From JBLHZY01 sp047631555 (lineage in GTDB: Bacteria > Pseudomonadota > Alphaproteobacteria > Rhodobacterales > Rhodobacteraceae): a DNA stretch of 64,000 nt. Position 1 is the first letter of the stretch, and each line of letters starts with the position of its first letter. The translations under genes and the position numbers were made by a program. The notes under the pieces are model-generated. The model searched no databases. It saw only the letters and a list, made by a program, of their open reading frames with translations, and was not told the DNA's origin. This document shows, in pieces, positions 60,649 through 64,000 of the stretch. The stretch is taken from positions 1 through 64,000 of the forward strand of contig JBLHZY010000003.1 of assembly GCA_047631555.1 (NCBI GenBank). Direction: 5' to 3'.

Positions 60649-61362
60649 ATGGCGCGATATATTCTGATCCACGGGGCTTGGGGCAATGCTGCGAGCTGGC
60701 TGCGGCTTGTTCCGCTTCTTGAGGCGCGCGGGCATAGTGTCGAGGCGCTTGATTTGCCCGGTCACGGCGCGGATGCGACCCCGCCAGATACGGTTGGGAT
60801 GGCGGCCTATGTCGCGGCTGTTGAGGCGGTTTTGCTTGATGGGCCGCCCGCGATTTTGGTCGGCCATTCGATGGGCGGGATTGTGATTGCACAGGTGGCG
60901 GCGAACCAGCCTGCGCATGTGATCCGATGCGTCTATGTCGCCGCGCTTTTGCCGCGCGATGGGGAAAGCCTGATCAGCCTGATTATGCAGCAGGAAACAG
61001 ACGGCATTCAGCCCGCGGTTATGCGCGGGCCCGTGCGCGGCACGACCTTGCTTGATCCGGCATTGGCCGGGCCCATCCTTTGCCAAGACGCGAGCGCCAA
61101 GGATCAGACGGGCGCATTGGCCGGCATGAGCCCGCAGAGCAATCAGGCCCAGAAAGACGGCGCGATTATCGGCCCCGAGTTTGCGCAAGTTTCGCGCGCC
61201 TATGTGTTTTGTTCTGAGGATCGAACCGTTACATATGCCTTGCAAAAACAAATGGTTGCCGCGACGCCCTGCGCGCCAACCTTCACCCTAAATTGCGGCC
61301 ACATGCCCCAGCTTACCCAAGCGCGCGCGCTCGCCGATATCCTGTTAGAACTGGACGAATAG
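60649..61362 (+). CDS. Alpha/beta hydrolase (methylesterase-like) in the pca operon
   Basis: The 237-residue protein has ILIHGAWGNAASWLRLVPLL, LDLPGHGADATP, the nucleophile LVGHSMGGIVI, and the final His in LNCGHMPQLTQ, like plant methylesterases and bacterial EstC. Lying between pcaG and the BKACE gene with no gap, it may free an aromatic acid from an ester or act on a pathway intermediate. Confidence 0.82.
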   Translation: MARYILIHGAWGNAASWLRLVPLLEARGHSVEALDLPGHGADATPPDTVGMAAYVAAVEAVLLDGPPAILVGHSMGGIVIAQVAANQPAHVIRCVYVAALLPRDGESLISLIMQQETDGIQPAVMRGPVRGTTLLDPALAGPILCQDASAKDQTGALAGMSPQSNQAQKDGAIIGPEFAQVSRAYVFCSEDRTVTYALQKQMVAATPCAPTFTLNCGHMPQLTQARALADILLELDE

Positions 61363-62193
61363 ATGACCAAACCCTGCATTATCTGCGTTGCGATCACCGG
61401 CTCTTTGCCGACAAAGGCCAACAATCCGGCCGTGCCGATCACCATCGCAGAGCAGATCGAAAGCACCCATGAGGCCTTTGAAGCGGGCGCCTCCATCGCC
61501 CATTGCCACGTGCGCAATGCCGATCAAACGCCCTCGTCTGATCCTGAAAAATTCGCGCTTTTGATGGAGGGCTTGCGCAAGCATTGCCCCGGTATGATCA
61601 TTCAGCTTTCAACGGGCGGACGCTCGGGGAATGGGCGCGAACGCGGCGGTATGCTGCCGCTTGGCCCCGATATGGCCTCGCTTTCGGTTGGCTCGAATAA
61701 CTTTCCAACGCGGGTTTATGAGAATTCGCCAGAGCTGGTCGATTGGCTGGCGTCCGAGATGTTGGCGCATAATGTGAAGCCCGAGATCGAGGCGTTTGAC
61801 CTTGGCCATATCGTTCAGGCCTGCACAATGGCGCGGGATGGGCGGCTGGCCTCACCGCTTTATGTGCAGTTTGTGATGGGGGTGAAAAATTCGATGCCCG
61901 CTGATAAAATCGTCTTTGATTTCTATATTGAGACCTTGAAGCGCCTTGCGCCGGATGCGGAATGGTGCGGCGCGGGGATCGGGCCAAATCAGATCGTTCT
62001 CAACGAGTGGGCGATTGCGGCAGGCGGGCATACGCGCACCGGCATGGAAGACAATGTGCGCTTTGATCGCGATACGCTTGCGCCCTCAAATGCGGCCCTT
62101 GTGCAGCGCGCCGTTCAGCTTTGCGAAAAGTATGAGCGCCCCGTGGCAAACTATATCCAAGCGCGCGATATGCTTGGTTTGAAAGCAGGATAA
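61363..62193 (+). CDS. Beta-keto acid cleavage enzyme (BKACE, DUF849)
   Basis: The 276-residue TIM barrel has the zinc pair HCH at 47-49 (SIAHCHVRNADQTPSSD), and the late block GGHTRTGMEDNVRF with the Arg, Glu and Asp needed in 3-keto-5-aminohexanoate cleavage enzyme. The family transfers the acyl part of a beta-keto acid to CoA from acetyl-CoA with release of acetoacetate. In this operon 3-oxoadipate is the obvious substrate, giving succinyl-CoA and acetoacetate; that is inference from context. Confidence 0.88.
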   Translation: MTKPCIICVAITGSLPTKANNPAVPITIAEQIESTHEAFEAGASIAHCHVRNADQTPSSDPEKFALLMEGLRKHCPGMIIQLSTGGRSGNGRERGGMLPLGPDMASLSVGSNNFPTRVYENSPELVDWLASEMLAHNVKPEIEAFDLGHIVQACTMARDGRLASPLYVQFVMGVKNSMPADKIVFDFYIETLKRLAPDAEWCGAGIGPNQIVLNEWAIAAGGHTRTGMEDNVRFDRDTLAPSNAALVQRAVQLCEKYERPVANYIQARDMLGLKAG

Positions 62194-62196
62194 GAC

Positions 62197-63525
62197 ATGG
62201 CCATCAGCCCCTTTGACAGCGCGCTTTACCGCGATCTTTTTGCCGATCGCGAGATCGCCGCGCTTTTCACCGATAGCGCCGAAGTGCGCGCGATGATGAT
62301 CGTTGAGGGGGCCTTGGCCAAGGTTCAGGGCGAGGCTGGGGTTATCCCCGAAATCTCGGCATTGTTCATCCATCGCTCATCGCTTGAATTGGCGATTGAT
62401 CCCGGTGGTTTGGCGGCGGAAACTGGGCGCTCGGCTGTGCCTGTGCCTGCGCTTGTCGCGGCATTTCGCAAGGCGATGGAAGCGCCTGAGCACGCGCAAT
62501 TCGTCCATTGGGGCGCGACCTCGCAAGATATCATGGATACGGCACTTGCCTTGCGCCTGCGCCAAGTCATTACTCTTTATGAGGCGCGATTAGGGGCGGT
62601 TATTCAAGGGCTTGGCGCATTGGCGCAAATCCATGCCGATCTGCCCATGGCCGGGCGGACTTACGGCCAAGTGGCCACGCCAACAAGCTTTGGCGCGGTT
62701 GTCGCCTCTTGGGGCGCGCCACTGATCCGCCACGCCGAGCGGCTCGCCGAACTTAAGCCGCGTTTGCTAAACGTCTCGCTTTCAGGCGCCGCCGGAACCC
62801 TTTCCGCCATCGAAAACGGTGCGGATATTCGCGCCGCATTGGCCGCGGCCCTTGGCCTTGGCGATCCGGGCGCAAGCTGGCATTCTGAGCGCGATTGCAT
62901 CGGTGAATTTGCGGCGTGGATGACCGGGCTTGCGACGAGCCTTGCCAAGATGGGCGAAGACCTGATCCTGATGAGCCAGAGCGGCATTGGCGAGATCACG
63001 CTTGGCGCATCGGGCGGCTCTTCGACCATGCCGCAAAAGGCCAATCCGGTGATGCCGAGCGTACTTGTGGCGCTTGGCCGCCAATCCCAGGTTCTTGCCG
63101 GCGCGATCATGGGCGCGGGCATTCACCGCCAACAGCGCGACGGGGCCGCTTGGTTGGTGGAGTGGCTGAACCTGCCGCAAATTTGCGCAGCAACGGGGCG
63201 CGCTTTGGAGATTGCATCTGAGCTTTCGACAAGCATTTCCCCCAATGAGGCGGCGATGGCGCTTGGCATTGATCCCGATAATTTGGGGCTGATTTACGCA
63301 GAAGCTTTGAGCTTCGCCTTGGCCAAAAAGATGCGCCGCCCCGATGCGCAAACGGCCGTAAAAGAGCTTTGCTTGGAGGCGCGCGCCAGCGGCCAGCCAC
63401 TTGCAGATCTTGCGCAGAAACGCTTCGGGGATCATGATCTTGAGGGGCTGTTTACGCCGGCCAATCAGCTTGGCGAAGCGCCCCAAACCGCGCGCGCCTT
63501 TGCAAAGCGCGCCAAGGCTCTTTGA
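62197..63525 (+). CDS. pcaB: 3-carboxy-cis,cis-muconate cycloisomerase
   Basis: The 442-residue fumarase/aspartase-superfamily enzyme has HWGATSQDIMDTALALRLRQ, TYGQVATPTSFG and the signature GGSSTMPQKANPVMPSVLVA. It converts carboxymuconate to the lactone used by PcaC. Last pca gene of the cluster. Confidence 0.95.
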   Translation: MAISPFDSALYRDLFADREIAALFTDSAEVRAMMIVEGALAKVQGEAGVIPEISALFIHRSSLELAIDPGGLAAETGRSAVPVPALVAAFRKAMEAPEHAQFVHWGATSQDIMDTALALRLRQVITLYEARLGAVIQGLGALAQIHADLPMAGRTYGQVATPTSFGAVVASWGAPLIRHAERLAELKPRLLNVSLSGAAGTLSAIENGADIRAALAAALGLGDPGASWHSERDCIGEFAAWMTGLATSLAKMGEDLILMSQSGIGEITLGASGGSSTMPQKANPVMPSVLVALGRQSQVLAGAIMGAGIHRQQRDGAAWLVEWLNLPQICAATGRALEIASELSTSISPNEAAMALGIDPDNLGLIYAEALSFALAKKMRRPDAQTAVKELCLEARASGQPLADLAQKRFGDHDLEGLFTPANQLGEAPQTARAFAKRAKAL

Positions 63526-63592
63526 TTATCGGCAAAGCGTAGATATATCAGATCAAATACCGGGGCCCCGCCCCCCAAGTTTGAGTGTTTCG

Positions 63593-64000
63593 ATGTCGCG
63601 TTTGCCCATTCTATTTATCCTGCTCACGGTCGTGCTCGATTCCATTGGGATCGGGCTGATCTTTCCGGTTATGCCTGACCTTTTGCGCGAAGTGACGGGC
63701 GCGGATCTGTCTCATGCTGCGATTTGGGGCGGGGTTTTGGCGACCTCATTTGCTGTGATGCAATTCCTCTTTGGGCCGATTGTTGGCAATCTTTCAGATG
63801 CTTATGGCCGCCGCCCGATCCTTTTGATCGCGCTCGGGGCAATGGCGCTTGATTATATGTTGATGGCTGTGGCGGGCACGATTTGGCTGTTGCTGATTGG
63901 GCGGCTCATCGCCGGGGTTACCGCCGCAACCCATTCCACAGCGGCCGCATTCATGGCCGATATTTCCGCACCCGATGAGCGGGCAAAGAACTTTGGCCTG
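63593..64000 (+). CDS. Tet-type MFS transporter, N-terminal part only
   Basis: An ATG at 63593 opens a frame that runs off the window: MSRLPILFILLTVVLDSIGI, GLIFPVMPDLLREVTG, FGPIVGNLSDAYGRRPILLI, IGRLIAGVTAATHSTAAAFM, ADISAPDERAKNFGL. The D-x-(Y/F)-GRRP loop and the FMADISAPDERA motif are characteristic of TCR/Tet efflux proteins. The sequence covers the first five helices. It may export drugs or aromatic compounds. Confidence 0.88.
   Translation, partial: MSRLPILFILLTVVLDSIGIGLIFPVMPDLLREVTGADLSHAAIWGGVLATSFAVMQFLFGPIVGNLSDAYGRRPILLIALGAMALDYMLMAVAGTIWLLLIGRLIAGVTAATHSTAAAFMADISAPDERAKNFGL

Noticed and set aside
63541..63592. CCGGGGCCCCG palindrome before the Tet-type transporter considered as a terminator
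   Set aside because: Short perfect palindrome without a loop or T tract. It could be an operator, but there is no supporting context.

Overview
The window looks like a chromosome segment of a marine-type alphaproteobacterium of the order Rhodobacterales (Roseobacter group). Supporting signs are a SAM/SAH-type riboswitch before metK, an Irr-like Fur regulator divergent from fabA-fabB-fabI, the block phoH-ybeY-corC-lnt-metK-trmB, rplY-pth, a roseobacter-style pca cluster, and an sRNA-like hairpin carrying the CCUCCUCCC anti-Shine-Dalgarno motif known from Rhodobacter.

Layout. (1) 1-3166 is an accessory, AT-richer stretch: a decayed IS3/IS407-like remnant, a sulfotransferase-like gene and a complete but broken IS3-family element (1619-3125). 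(2) 3167-9390 is a compact integrative island of about 6.2 kb bounded by a 14-bp direct repeat, one copy of which is the 3' end of an intact tRNA-Ser(GCU) gene. It carries a P4-type integrase, an unknown membrane protein, an AlpA regulator, a winged-helix protein, a 46-residue protein, a replication-initiator-like HTH protein, a membrane-anchored thermonuclease, a zinc-ribbon protein and a VapBC45-like toxin-antitoxin pair. (3) 9467-24302 is core housekeeping DNA: ychF, trpA, a GufA-like ZIP transporter, an lldD-like oxidase, an MFS transporter, rplY, pth, a LuxR/PepSY-like acidic-tail cluster, a TPR protein, trpB, trpF, lapA, ihfB and rpsA. (4) 24553-34899 is a glycerol / glycerol-3-phosphate locus (glpR, glpD, ABC transporter glpSTPQ plus a small membrane protein and glpV, glpK). 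It separates rpsA from cmk, which are neighbours in most proteobacteria. (5) 34889-46125 holds cmk, a membrane protein, aroA, trmB, metK with its riboswitch, lnt, corC, ybeY, phoH, two envelope proteins sharing a domain, and miaB. (6) 46263-56712 holds a glycosyltransferase-like gene, membrane proteins, an FKBP isomerase, irr, fabA-fabB-fabI, a degenerate site-2-protease-like protein, a HAD dehalogenase, hydrolases and a threonine dehydratase. (7) 56800-63525 is a protocatechuate operon: an anti-SD hairpin, then pobA-pcaD-pcaC-pcaH-pcaG, a hydrolase, a beta-keto acid cleavage enzyme (BKACE) and pcaB. A Tet-type MFS gene runs off the right end.

How the parts work together. The glp locus imports glycerol, phosphorylates it (GlpK) and oxidises it (GlpD) under GlpR. 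The pob/pca genes convert 4-hydroxybenzoate through protocatechuate to 3-oxoadipate, and the embedded BKACE may replace the usual transferase/thiolase ending. The fab genes supply unsaturated fatty acids.

The most promising items are the CcsR/cuckoo-like sRNA candidate at 56800-56855, the minimal island with paired near-terminal repeats, the asymmetric ATPase pair GlpS/GlpT, the PepSY-like acidic-tail/LuxR cluster, the BKACE in the pca operon, and an S2P-like protein whose zinc motif reads NELGH.
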